NCBI GenBank assembly: GCA_001897155.1
Contig: MKSF01000003.1
Location: 124,001-188,000, forward strand
Origin: Bacteroidetes bacterium 47-18
GTDB taxonomy: Bacteria > Bacteroidota > Bacteroidia > Chitinophagales > Chitinophagaceae
Length of the DNA stretch: 64,000 nucleotides
Reading direction: 5' to 3'
The notes beneath the pieces are model-generated. The model saw nothing but the letters and a program-made list of their open reading frames with translations. It was not told where the DNA came from and made no database searches. This document shows, piece by piece, positions 8,000 through 16,433 of the stretch (position 1 is the first letter of the stretch; each line of letters opens with the position of its first letter). The translations under genes and the position numbers were made by a program.

Positions 8000-8938
8000 A
8001 TGGATATTCTAAAACTCATAGAAGAACAAATAAAACACATTAAGAAAGATAGTGCTTCCAGCTATCTTGACTTGATATATAATCATTTAAACCGGGCAGA
8101 AATCTATTTTAACAATGGAAAGCAAGACGACCACTTTTATAACGATGTTGTTTACAGGACTAATCAAGCTTATGAGGGTGCATTAAAAGAAGCTTATAAG
8201 ATATTGGTCAATAAAACTGATGAAGAAGTTTCAAGAAAAACACCTAATGAAATCGAAAAATACTTAAAGGAGAATGATATTTTCAAGGAAAGGGTTTTAA
8301 AGCTCTTTGAAAATTACCGGCAAGAATGGCGGAATAAATCCACTCACGACTATAAATTAGTATTGGATGAAAGTGAGGCTTTTTTAGCACTTATGAATGT
8401 TACTTCTTTTGTTCATTTACTACTCAGACAAATACAAGAAAAGATTGCTTACGATACAGAGTTTAAAAGAGAGACACCAGAAAGCATTAAGACAGAAACA
8501 AAAAAGATATTAAAAGAACAAGAGAGCTTAGTTGACAGGGTATTAAAACTTTTAGCATTATTTGTTCAAGAGCAAGGTAACATTGAAAAGCTGAATGAAA
8601 TTGACGTTGTAGGCAGACTGCACGCTTTTATTGAGAAAGTAGATGATAAGTTTACTGTTTATAGAGAGTTTCCATATAAAATAGGTTCAAGTATTGTAAG
8701 GATTGATTTAGTTGTTGAATATGACAATGAAAAGATTATTTTGGAAATAAAAAGAAACCCTGTCAGTGGTAAACTAACCTCTGATATTGACCAGGTAACG
8801 TCATATTTAGCCTTGACGGGTTTAAAAAATGGAATTTTATTCTTCTGCAATACGAAAGCCGAAAACGGCAGATTGACTGTTCATCATAACAATGTAATTG
8901 TTAATGAGATGGATTACAATGTCTATGTTGTATTATAG
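8000..8938 (+). CDS. HEPN domain fused to PD-(D/E)XK nuclease
   Basis: This 312-residue protein joins two nuclease-type folds. Residues 20-145 are helical and carry the HEPN motif R-x4-H as EWRNKSTHDYK (Arg111, His116), the catalytic pair of HEPN RNases, after YRTNQAYEGALKEAYKIL. Residues 195-312 hold a PD-(D/E)XK core: VRIDLVVE (Asp236), then IILEIKR (Glu249, Lys251), then a Q-x4-Y element DQVTSYL (Gln265). All key residues are present, so both domains could be active, one on RNA and one on DNA. It is the last gene of the island, about 100 bases before the right repeat. By context it is a likely toxic effector. No exact family is recognised. Confidence 0.7.
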   Translation: MDILKLIEEQIKHIKKDSASSYLDLIYNHLNRAEIYFNNGKQDDHFYNDVVYRTNQAYEGALKEAYKILVNKTDEEVSRKTPNEIEKYLKENDIFKERVLKLFENYRQEWRNKSTHDYKLVLDESEAFLALMNVTSFVHLLLRQIQEKIAYDTEFKRETPESIKTETKKILKEQESLVDRVLKLLALFVQEQGNIEKLNEIDVVGRLHAFIEKVDDKFTVYREFPYKIGSSIVRIDLVVEYDNEKIILEIKRNPVSGKLTSDIDQVTSYLALTGLKNGILFFCNTKAENGRLTVHHNNVIVNEMDYNVYVVL

Positions 8939-9037
8939 AAGATAATTTTTACCAATATAATACAAATATTTTAATTTTATAGTTCTCCAAAAATAGTGGA
9001 TGAGTCAAAAGCATTTTATTTAACATAGTGCGAATAG

Positions 9038-12000
9038 CTATATACCCCACCCTATGCCCAGCAGCCAGCGGAAGGCGAAATAATCGGAGGAGCCGAACGC
9101 CGGGCGGTTCAGGAACAGCGGAAGGTCTACCCGGAGCGTAAGCGGCTTCGCCTTCTCTATCTTACCCCATTTGTGTATGGTCAGCGCGGCACCGATACCG
9201 GCGTCCAGCCTCACATCCGACCATTTACCGGCACCTGTCACATTTTCAAATTCCGTATTCCAGCGCATCAGCTCCGTCACACCGGCATCCGCGAAGAGGT
9301 AGGATTGCAGGCGCAGCCATTTCCTGAAAGGCCTGGGACGGAACGGGATGTAATTGGAAAAATCCAGCTCCGTATTCACAGCCATTCCCGACCTCGATTT
9401 GTATGCCAGCAGGAGGTCGCCATTGCGCTCATCATACGCCCAGTAGCCGGCATACCCTCTCAGGTTCAGCCCGCCGGCATAGTGGATATGCCCGGTATTT
9501 TCGGCATTATATCCCTGCCATTCGGCAGGGACCACCATCTGGGACCGCAGGTATTTATTATCCAGCCATTCTTCCGGGCTGGCCATCGACAGGAAAAGGC
9601 TGCTTTCATAAGGTAGCCTGGTGCCAAAGCCCCAGCGTCCCGTCAGCCTTGTCCGCAGCACCAGGCGGTCCACTGCCCGGGTATGCCTGTGCTCCGCCTG
9701 CAGGTAGCTGTAATCATAAGCGTCCGACAGGAAAGGAGCGCGGGCGCTGAGCGTCAGTACGCCCCGGCTTTTAAACCCGGAGTAGGATAGGTGATGCGAC
9801 ACGTTAAGGGAGGTATTCTTTGTATGGCGGAAGCTGCTCCACTCCTTACCATAGACCAGGTAGTCCGGGCTGAAGCCGTTATGGGCATACAGGCTTTGCA
9901 CCCCGATCTCCAGAACATTTCTAGGGTTCACTGCCCATCTTATCCCGGCACGGTGCTTCCAGAATCCGTCCACAAGCCGGCTATGCAATTCCCATCTCAG
10001 GTTATGATATTGCAGGGAGAAAGGTGAGGATACCGATACGGTGTAATTTACGGGAACGTACCTGCTATAGGTAGTTTCATTCCATTCCGGCCAGTATTGG
10101 AACCACCGGCCCAGCGAAGTATTCACCCAGACACCGGCCTGTATCTTCAGGATATTTTTAAGGTAGGCGCCCTCTGCCCGGAACCCCGCCTTCAGGCCAT
10201 CCACCCCGTTATACCAGATATCCGGTCTCCAGTACAGCCGGTAATGCTTCCTGTCATTATGGGGCAGAAACCCGTAGTCTGTTCTTATTTTTATCTTGTC
10301 CCGGCCTATCAGCGCGCCGCGCGTTTTGCTGTTATCAAGCATAAAGCGATCTGCCATCATATGGGTCGTGTCAATAAGCACCTGCCTGATCCCGGTGGGC
10401 GCCTCAATATGTACCGTATAATGCTGCTGCACCTTACCCCAGCCTGTCCAGCGGGGCAATACCGTTGCCGTGGTGGGCTTCTCAAACCAGTTGTTGGGAA
10501 TATGATAAGCAGCTGTACCGCCCGTTCTGTCTTTTACCACCACATCCAGCGGCATCTGCATACTGTTGCCTTTTCTTCTGAACGTCAGCGCAAAGCTGTC
10601 TGTACCCTTTATCCTGCGGATACGCTTTATCCCGTAGTCCAGCGGCTTGGTGGTATCGAACCACTGGTCGAAAAACCAGTTCAGGTCGGTCTTCACATAG
10701 CGGATGATGCTGTTCCTGAAATCTTCCGGGTAAGGGTGGGCAAATTTCCACTGGTGAAAGTAATGCAGCATAGCGGCGTCAAACAGGCTATCTCCTAATA
10801 CCACCCGGAGGCTGTAAAGCATGCTGGCGGTCTTATAATATACATTGCTGTACCCACCGCCATGGTGCAAAGCCCCGTTAAAGTCGTCCGAATGGGTGTT
10901 CAGCTGGTGGTCCATACCGGTATTGACACCGTAAATATACGGGTACAGCACCCTTACATCACTGGGATGCTGCGGCTCATAATAGCGCCCGGCCCAGCCC
11001 CTGGAGGGAGTAGTCTTCATCGTGTCCCCGTCCAGCATCCTGAGTCCCTCTGCCGTAATATACTGGGTAAAGCCCTCGTCCATGGCGGCACGGTAGGTCT
11101 CATTACTGCCTATCATTCCATAAAACCAGTTATGACCTATCTCATGCACCAGCAGTCCCCTGTATCCGGGATTACGGCCGCCATCCAGGGTGATCATGGG
11201 GTATTCCATGCCATCGGCTGCATCTGCCGCCACCATTTTAGGGTAATGGTAAGTACCGTATTTTAAAGAGAAATTCCTGATGATATCCGCCACGAGCTGT
11301 TCCGATCCTATCCATCCGGAAGCATGGGGCTCCTGTGCCAGTCCCACGCATTCCACACCGTTCCAGTAAGTGGTAGCTATGCGGTAGGAAGGGTCTGCCG
11401 TGAAGGCAAAATCATGAACGTGCTTACCGATAAAGTGCCAGGTCTTGCGCTCTCCCGGCTTATAGGGAATGATCTCCGAAGGACGCTCTCCCCAGGGCTT
11501 ATTTTTAAAATTATTAAGGTCCAGCTGCTTACGAAGGGATTCCGGCAACACTTCCTCCCTGTTCTGCAATTGCCCGGTGGCCTCCACGATATAGTTGGAA
11601 GGGAAATCCAGCTCCACGTCAAAGACCCCGAAGTCACCGTAAAATTCCTTGCCCAGGTGCTGGTAGGTATCCCAGCCGAATTTTGCGTCGTACACGCTTA
11701 TCTTCGGGTACCACTGGCAGCCGTTATAGTGCATAAATCCCCAGGCATCATACATCTTCATTCTTCTCCTGGTGGACCCTGTATCCCAGTAGGAAGTAAA
11801 ATCCATATCAATGGTAATATGAGCTCCGGGATACAACGGCGCCGGCAGGATGACCTTCATAATGGTATTGTCCAGCTCCACCCGGGCCTCCCGGCCATTC
11901 ACCTGCACATGCGTTACGGTGGTGCCCAGGCCCGCCCGCTCATATTTTCCCAGCACAGGCTTCACCTTATTGGCTTCCTGGAGCATATGGGTATAGGCAC

Positions 12001-12268
12001 CTTTGACAAAGGCATTCTGGAACAAATGAAAATATACCTCCCGGAGCGTATCGGGTGAGTTATTCCGGTAGTCCAGCGCCTGGTGACCGCTGACGGTGTG
12101 CTGCTGCTCATCAATACGGACCTTTATCTTATAATGCACATCCTGCTGCCAGTAGTCCTCATAAGGCTTCCTGTTCTTCCAGTATAAGGGGTCGTCTTTC
12201 AGCATAAAATCCCCGGCAGCGGCCTGCAGCCCTATCATACAGCACAAAAAAGTAATAATGTATCTCAT
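9038..12268 (-). CDS. M1 family metallopeptidase with C-terminal outer-membrane-barrel-like region
   Basis: The zinc peptidase motif VHEIGHNW (about residues 373-380) is followed 18 residues later by the third ligand in MDEGFTQY, the gluzincin pattern of family M1. The start is set at the ATG at 12266-12268, giving the signal peptide MRYIITFLCCMIGLQAAAG; a longer in-frame ATG at 12391 would overlap ubiA and precede the signal with 41 residues. Total length is 1076 residues. After the peptidase part (to about 620), the rest is rich in alternating aromatic strands such as HYAGGLNLRGYAGYW and FRWLLGIGWGI and looks like a surface-antigen-type beta-barrel. The enzyme may thus be displayed on or anchored in the outer membrane. 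The last strand is encoded inside the att repeat. Confidence 0.85.
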   Translation of the reverse strand: MRYIITFLCCMIGLQAAAGDFMLKDDPLYWKNRKPYEDYWQQDVHYKIKVRIDEQQHTVSGHQALDYRNNSPDTLREVYFHLFQNAFVKGAYTHMLQEANKVKPVLGKYERAGLGTTVTHVQVNGREARVELDNTIMKVILPAPLYPGAHITIDMDFTSYWDTGSTRRRMKMYDAWGFMHYNGCQWYPKISVYDAKFGWDTYQHLGKEFYGDFGVFDVELDFPSNYIVEATGQLQNREEVLPESLRKQLDLNNFKNKPWGERPSEIIPYKPGERKTWHFIGKHVHDFAFTADPSYRIATTYWNGVECVGLAQEPHASGWIGSEQLVADIIRNFSLKYGTYHYPKMVAADAADGMEYPMITLDGGRNPGYRGLLVHEIGHNWFYGMIGSNETYRAAMDEGFTQYITAEGLRMLDGDTMKTTPSRGWAGRYYEPQHPSDVRVLYPYIYGVNTGMDHQLNTHSDDFNGALHHGGGYSNVYYKTASMLYSLRVVLGDSLFDAAMLHYFHQWKFAHPYPEDFRNSIIRYVKTDLNWFFDQWFDTTKPLDYGIKRIRRIKGTDSFALTFRRKGNSMQMPLDVVVKDRTGGTAAYHIPNNWFEKPTTATVLPRWTGWGKVQQHYTVHIEAPTGIRQVLIDTTHMMADRFMLDNSKTRGALIGRDKIKIRTDYGFLPHNDRKHYRLYWRPDIWYNGVDGLKAGFRAEGAYLKNILKIQAGVWVNTSLGRWFQYWPEWNETTYSRYVPVNYTVSVSSPFSLQYHNLRWELHSRLVDGFWKHRAGIRWAVNPRNVLEIGVQSLYAHNGFSPDYLVYGKEWSSFRHTKNTSLNVSHHLSYSGFKSRGVLTLSARAPFLSDAYDYSYLQAEHRHTRAVDRLVLRTRLTGRWGFGTRLPYESSLFLSMASPEEWLDNKYLRSQMVVPAEWQGYNAENTGHIHYAGGLNLRGYAGYWAYDERNGDLLLAYKSRSGMAVNTELDFSNYIPFRPRPFRKWLRLQSYLFADAGVTELMRWNTEFENVTGAGKWSDVRLDAGIGAALTIHKWGKIEKAKPLTLRVDLPLFLNRPAFGSSDYFAFRWLLGIGWGI
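9039..9073. repeat. 35-bp direct repeat, right copy inside the M1 peptidase gene (attR candidate)
   Basis: Identical to 2811-2845. This copy is in place as the coding 3' end of the M1 peptidase gene and encodes its last eleven residues plus TA of the stop codon. The first island base to its left completes the stop as TAG. Confidence 0.9.
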
Positions 12269-12350
12269 AGCAAGAGCATTGATATAAATAAAAAAGTCCG
12301 CAACAAGATACAAATTTTGCTGCGAACCTATTATAGAAAACCGTAAATAA

Positions 12351-13211
12351 TCAGAGGAGGAGCGCAGCGATCGTAAATACTGCGAATACAACGCTTGCTA
12401 TCCCGTTGGTGTTCCCGAAAGCGATACCCACCCTGCTCAGGTCCTCGGGCTTTACAATGCTGTGCTGGTAAACCAGGAGACCGATAAAAATAACCGCGCC
12501 TGTCCAGAAAATATAGCTGAACCCGCCCAGGAAACCGAACGCCGTGATCAGCACGGCAGTAAGGATATGCAGCAGGGTGCTCACCAGGAGGGCCTTCTTA
12601 CGACCCAGGGCAGCGGGAATGGAGTGCAGTTGCACGCCTTTATCAAACTCATCATCCTGCAGCGCATAAATGATATCGAAGCCGCCTGTCCAGGACATTA
12701 CGGCGACACCCAACAACACCGGCAGGAGGGTGAAATAGTCCGTTACGGCGATAAAAGCCCCTACAGGCGCGAGGCCCAAGCCTATGCCCAGTACAATATG
12801 GCAAAGCGCCGTGAAGCGCTTGGTATAGCTGTAAAACAGGATAACGAATAAGGCCACAGGGGACAATGCCAGGCACAGCGGATTGATAAAATACGTAGTG
12901 ACAATAAAAAGAATGCAGTTCACCACTACGAATGTTAGTGCGTTCCCGGCAGATATCTGCCCGCTTGGAATCTCGCGCATGGCCGTCCTGGGATTCTGCG
13001 CGTCAAAGTGACGGTCCAGGTACCTATTAAAGCCCATAGCCGCACTCCTGGCAAATACCATGCACAGCATCACGCAGATCAGCTTCTGCCAGGTGAAGGT
13101 CTGGTTCTCATACAGCACGGCCAGGCAGAACCCGACCATCGCAAAAGGCAGCGCAAAGATGGTATGGCTGAATTTTACGAGGGATAGATATTTATTGATT
13201 GTCGTCGGCAT
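12351..13211 (-). CDS. UbiA-like polyprenyltransferase (menaquinone pathway, MqnP-like)
   Basis: A 286-residue integral-membrane prenyltransferase with about eight hydrophobic helices. The two aspartate-rich motifs that bind Mg-prenyl diphosphate are MGFNRYLDRHFDAQNPRT near residue 60 and IIYALQDDEFDKG near residue 180. The sequence fits the UbiA-like subgroup of organisms that make menaquinone by the futalosine route, where it prenylates the aromatic precursor. This substrate call is by family, not from other pathway genes here. It lies 20 bases downstream of the DUF1573 gene and upstream of the M1 peptidase gene on the same strand. Confidence 0.8.
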   Translation of the reverse strand: MPTTINKYLSLVKFSHTIFALPFAMVGFCLAVLYENQTFTWQKLICVMLCMVFARSAAMGFNRYLDRHFDAQNPRTAMREIPSGQISAGNALTFVVVNCILFIVTTYFINPLCLALSPVALFVILFYSYTKRFTALCHIVLGIGLGLAPVGAFIAVTDYFTLLPVLLGVAVMSWTGGFDIIYALQDDEFDKGVQLHSIPAALGRKKALLVSTLLHILTAVLITAFGFLGGFSYIFWTGAVIFIGLLVYQHSIVKPEDLSRVGIAFGNTNGIASVVFAVFTIAALLL

Positions 13212-13231
13212 ATTTTGGTAGTCCTGTAAGC

Positions 13232-13723
13232 TTACTTTTTGATCACTTCCGCGTTAAAGGTCACTACTATCTCTTTCTCGGTATTACCGTAGATAGTAAC
13301 AGGCCTGTCCGTATTCTTGCCTGTTTTACCCTGCGTATTAAAATGCACCTCTATGGTTCCGGTCTCACCGGGCATTACGGGCTTTTTGGAGTACACGGGC
13401 TCGGTGCAGCCACAGGGCGTATGAACATTGGATATCAGATAGGGTGTTGTTCCCGTATTTTTAAAAGTATAGGTATGCTTCAGTTGCTCGCCTTCCTTGA
13501 CCGTACCGAAATCGTGGGTCAGGGCATCAAATTCAACCGTGGTCACTGGCATGTGCTTCACAGCGGAATCCCTGGACGCTCTTTCTTCCAGGTCCATATT
13601 GGCAGCCGTGGCATCGGTATCGGCTACTTTGGCCGTATTATCAGAAGAGCCGCAGCTGACAACGGCGGTCATCAGGCATAAAGATGTCGCTATCGACAGA
13701 AAAATATTACCGGATTGTTTCAT
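13232..13723 (-). CDS. DUF1573 domain lipoprotein
   Basis: The 163-residue product has a lipoprotein signal ending in AVVSCG, a low-complexity linker, then a DUF1573 domain from about residue 65. Family marks are FDALTHDFGTVKEGE, TYTFKNTGTTPYLI, HTPCGCTEP and PVMPGETGTIEVHF. DUF1573 is an immunoglobulin-like fold common in Bacteroidota periplasmic and surface proteins, with no defined reaction. A minus-strand TATTTTTG box at 13743-13750 lies about 20 bases upstream of the start, so the gene may open its own transcription unit with ubiA. Confidence 0.85.
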   Translation of the reverse strand: MKQSGNIFLSIATSLCLMTAVVSCGSSDNTAKVADTDATAANMDLEERASRDSAVKHMPVTTVEFDALTHDFGTVKEGEQLKHTYTFKNTGTTPYLISNVHTPCGCTEPVYSKKPVMPGETGTIEVHFNTQGKTGKNTDRPVTIYGNTEKEIVVTFNAEVIKK

Positions 13724-13763
13724 GATATTTAAAATTTAAGTGCAAAAATAACTCAATTTCATC

Positions 13764-15059
13764 TTATAGCCCGCTGATGCGGTTATCAATAAATTTCACC
13801 TGTTTCCGGCCCGTTTCGGGGAACTGCATTTGCCGGATACGCGCTTCATCCACCCACTGGATCGGGGGCAGCAGCTTCAGCTTTCCCTGGAGGAAGACCG
13901 CTACCTGTGCGTTCAATGCCGCATCAGGCTCCCGGCGGCTGTACAGGTACAGCCGGATATCATCCTGGCCGGCAGCATTGGTATAGGCCTCCACTACGTA
14001 TTCCGCTACCATATCCGCCTGCTGCAACGCTTCAAATATCGCCGCAGGATACAGGGTAGTGCCTTTTACTTTCAGCATCTGCTGCCTGCGTCCCCTGATG
14101 CCGCTGATACGGGGCGACATGCGCCCGCAGCCACAGGGCTCATAGTACATCCTGGCCATATCGCCCGTCCGGTACCGCCACAAAGGCATAGCTTCCACAC
14201 CCAGCGTAGTGATGCAAACCTCGCCGAGGCCTCCTTCCGGCACCTGCATGCCATGCTCATCCACGATCTCCGTGACCAGCAGGTCCGTATGCTGATGCCC
14301 GCCGCAGCCGTGCGCGCATTCCGTGAACGCGGTCTGCATCTCAGTAGAAGCATAGGTATTGTGGAGTGTAATATCCCAGCGGTCCTTTATTTTATGGTAT
14401 AGTGTATTGTGCTGCAGCCGGTCGTCCTTCAGGCTTTCTCCTATGGCCAGGACATTCCGGACCCCGGAATCGCGGTAAGATATATGATGCGCATCGGCAT
14501 AGTCCAGCATTTTAAGCAGGAAAGAGGGTACCGCTACCAGGGTAGCAGGTCTGTACCGCTTTATGGCATCCCATTGCAGCTGGGGCACACCGGCACCCGT
14601 CCGTATGACCGTGGCGCCTGTCTTCCTGAGCCCGCCGTAGTAAGCCATACCGGCCATAAACAGGCGGTCCAGCGTCAGCATCAGCTGTACACCATCCCCG
14701 GCCTGGACACCCAGCTTTTCAAACGATAGCTGTTCGTTGTAGGCCAGCCGCTCCAGGTCCTTGTCCGTGACAGGTATGGAGATGGGTTGTCCCAATGTAC
14801 CGGAAGTAGTATTATATTCCCTGAAAAGGCGGGGGTCCGTACCATAGAAATCCTGTTCGCTGCGCTGTATATCCTCTTTAAAGGTGCAGGGGAATTGCTG
14901 CAGGTCCTGAAGGGAACGCAGGGGAGCGGCTGCCACCGGCAGGTGCTGCCATTGACGGCTGTAGAAGCGGCTCTGTGACCGGAGGCGTTCTTTCAGGACA
15001 TTAAGCGCCTGTATCTGGAATTGTACCTGTGTCTCCCATGGCTTAAATTCTAACCGCAT
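13764..15059 (-). CDS. Phenylacetate-CoA-ligase-like adenylate-forming enzyme
   Basis: A 431-residue member of the PaaK-like branch of the ANL superfamily. The phosphate-binding loop is present as YNTTSGTLGQP near residue 85. The A5-type motif is YASTEMQTAF near 240, and YRTGDMARMYY near 300 holds the ribose-binding aspartate. GIRGRRQQMLKVKGTTLYP gives the hinge and the start of the small C-terminal domain. A Cys-rich CGCG segment near residue 310 also occurs in other PaaK-type enzymes. It would activate a carboxylic acid as acyl-AMP and pass it to a thiol. The substrate is unknown. Neighbours in sugar-nucleotide and folate pathways do not explain it. Confidence 0.75.
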   Translation of the reverse strand: MRLEFKPWETQVQFQIQALNVLKERLRSQSRFYSRQWQHLPVAAAPLRSLQDLQQFPCTFKEDIQRSEQDFYGTDPRLFREYNTTSGTLGQPISIPVTDKDLERLAYNEQLSFEKLGVQAGDGVQLMLTLDRLFMAGMAYYGGLRKTGATVIRTGAGVPQLQWDAIKRYRPATLVAVPSFLLKMLDYADAHHISYRDSGVRNVLAIGESLKDDRLQHNTLYHKIKDRWDITLHNTYASTEMQTAFTECAHGCGGHQHTDLLVTEIVDEHGMQVPEGGLGEVCITTLGVEAMPLWRYRTGDMARMYYEPCGCGRMSPRISGIRGRRQQMLKVKGTTLYPAAIFEALQQADMVAEYVVEAYTNAAGQDDIRLYLYSRREPDAALNAQVAVFLQGKLKLLPPIQWVDEARIRQMQFPETGRKQVKFIDNRISGL

Positions 15060-15075
15060 ATTAAATTCCCGTATT

Positions 15076-15414
15076 TTAAAAATCGTTCCAGGACACCGTT
15101 GCCGCTGCTACGTTGCCGCCCAGCGGCGGATACAGCTTGGACACGCTCACATTGACCAGCGTGCCGGGGTACAAAGCCGTGATACCGCTGTGCATAGCCG
15201 CCAGCAGCTCTTCCAGCAGGCCGGTCTGCTCCGTGCAGCACGCCCTGACCACCTCGTATATCTGCGCATAGTCAATAAAGGGCAGGCTGCCGGGTGAAAC
15301 GCCCGGAACGCGAACGGCAATATGAACGGTAATTTCGTTCTTCAGCACCGCCTCCTGCCTGTATAAGCCTACAGGCACCCATAAACGTATCGTATCCAGT
15401 TGAACGGTAAACAT
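15076..15414 (-). CDS. folB: Dihydroneopterin aldolase
   Basis: A 112-residue protein with the FolB tunnel fold. It has the N-terminal strand MFTVQLDTIRLWVPVGLYRQE, the FIDYAQIYEVV helix that shapes the pterin pocket, TGLLEELLAAM, and the C-terminal KLYPPLGGNVAAATV. FolB releases glycolaldehyde from 7,8-dihydroneopterin in tetrahydrofolate synthesis. In the family the glutamate of LYRQE lies near the pterin site. It is slightly short for the family (about 120 residues). It lies 3 bases after the guanylyltransferase gene and 16 before the PaaK-like gene, so it is in the same transcription unit. Confidence 0.8.
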   Translation of the reverse strand: MFTVQLDTIRLWVPVGLYRQEAVLKNEITVHIAVRVPGVSPGSLPFIDYAQIYEVVRACCTEQTGLLEELLAAMHSGITALYPGTLVNVSVSKLYPPLGGNVAAATVSWNDF

Positions 15415-15417
15415 ATC

Positions 15418-16419
15418 CTAAGCTAAGAGATCGGGGTTTTCTTTTTCCAGTCTTTCATATACTTTTTTAACATCCTGAGACATGTTCTTCGGCATGATCA
15501 GTATGGCATCATCCGTCTCCACATACACCAGGTTCTCCAGGCCCAGGAATTCCACGTGCTTGGTCGTTCCGATAGCCAGGTTCTTTTCATTGAGCTGCCG
15601 GATATCGTTCTTCTCCAGGTATTCCCACAGGGACTCGAAGGAGCCCAGGTCGCTCCAGTCAAAGGAGAAAGGCACTACCTTGATCTTCCTGCTATGCTCC
15701 ATCACGGCATAGTCCACGCTTTCGGCAGGAATATCCTGCATCAGCACTTCCGACAAGAATCCATCCCTGTTCTGCTCCCACGTTATACGGGAGGCTTCAT
15801 AGATGGCATGGTTATAGGTGGCCAGCTCTTCAAGGTACACCTTTGCCTTAAAGCAGAACATACCGCTGTTCCACAGGTACCTGCCGCTGTCCACGTAGAG
15901 CTGCGCCGTTTCCTTATCGGGCTTTTCCTTAAAGGACAATACGTCCAGCTCGTCATTATATTCAATATAGCCGTATCCGGTCTCAGGGCGGGAAGGGATG
16001 CTGCCGAAGGTAACAATATAGTTCTCCTTAGCCAGCACCACCGCTTTTTCTATCGCTGCCAGGTACTGCTCTTTCCCGGTGATAATATGGTCGGACGGGC
16101 ATACGATGAGTATATCTTCAGGGTCCGCGCAGAATGCGGCAAATGCTATGGAGGCCGCCGTATTCCTCGGGGTCGCTTCAACGATCTCCCTGTAAGCGCT
16201 TACACCGGCCTCCCGGATATCTTTCCGGGAAAGCTCATAATTATCAATATTCCCTACTACTATCAATTCGTCACATATCGCCCTGTTCCGGTCAATGGTC
16301 ATCTTGAACAGCGTATTATTGTCGAACAAAGGTATATATTGCTTGGGCCTGGATTTACGGGACAACGGCCACAGCCTGCTGCCCACACCGCCTGATAATA
16401 TGACGTTTATTATTTTCAT
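15418..16419 (-). CDS. manC: Mannose-1-phosphate guanylyltransferase
   Basis: The nucleotidyltransferase signature ILSGGVGSRLWPLSRK at the N-terminus, followed by RPKQYIPLF, identifies GDP-mannose pyrophosphorylase. It makes GDP-mannose from GTP and mannose 1-phosphate. Further marks are EATPRNTAASIAFAA near residue 82, VCPSDHII, and the catalytic-site GYGYIEY and FKEKPD. At 333 residues it is the short, monofunctional form without the C-terminal phosphomannose isomerase domain. It lies in line with rfbB and rfbC, a surface-polysaccharide sugar-nucleotide set. Confidence 0.88.
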   Translation of the reverse strand: MKIINVILSGGVGSRLWPLSRKSRPKQYIPLFDNNTLFKMTIDRNRAICDELIVVGNIDNYELSRKDIREAGVSAYREIVEATPRNTAASIAFAAFCADPEDILIVCPSDHIITGKEQYLAAIEKAVVLAKENYIVTFGSIPSRPETGYGYIEYNDELDVLSFKEKPDKETAQLYVDSGRYLWNSGMFCFKAKVYLEELATYNHAIYEASRITWEQNRDGFLSEVLMQDIPAESVDYAVMEHSRKIKVVPFSFDWSDLGSFESLWEYLEKNDIRQLNEKNLAIGTTKHVEFLGLENLVYVETDDAILIMPKNMSQDVKKVYERLEKENPDLLA

Positions 16420-16433
16420 GCTACAATCCGGTT

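Larger units (their letters stand above)
2811..9073. mobile_element. Integrase-less 6.2-kb defence-type genomic island in the 3' end of an M1 peptidase gene
   Basis: Perfect 35-bp direct repeats bound an AT-rich stretch with six same-strand (+) genes, set within GC-richer host DNA. The right repeat is the true 3' end of the M1 peptidase gene and the left repeat is a detached copy of it, as expected from site-specific recombination at a gene's 3' end. The cargo is an AAA15 ATPase, an RloB protein, a zinc-ribbon/winged-helix gene (frameshifted), a winged-helix/HEPN gene, a DUF6236-like gene and a HEPN-nuclease fusion. None resembles a tyrosine or serine recombinase, so movement probably depends on an enzyme encoded elsewhere. 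The unit between the repeats is 6,228 bp counting one repeat copy. Confidence 0.85.

Noticed and set aside
10097-10798. Plus-strand open frame of over 230 codons inside the M1 peptidase gene
   Set aside because: It is antisense to a clearly conserved peptidase-barrel gene, has no family resemblance and lacks a promoter; it is a shadow of the GC-rich coding strand.
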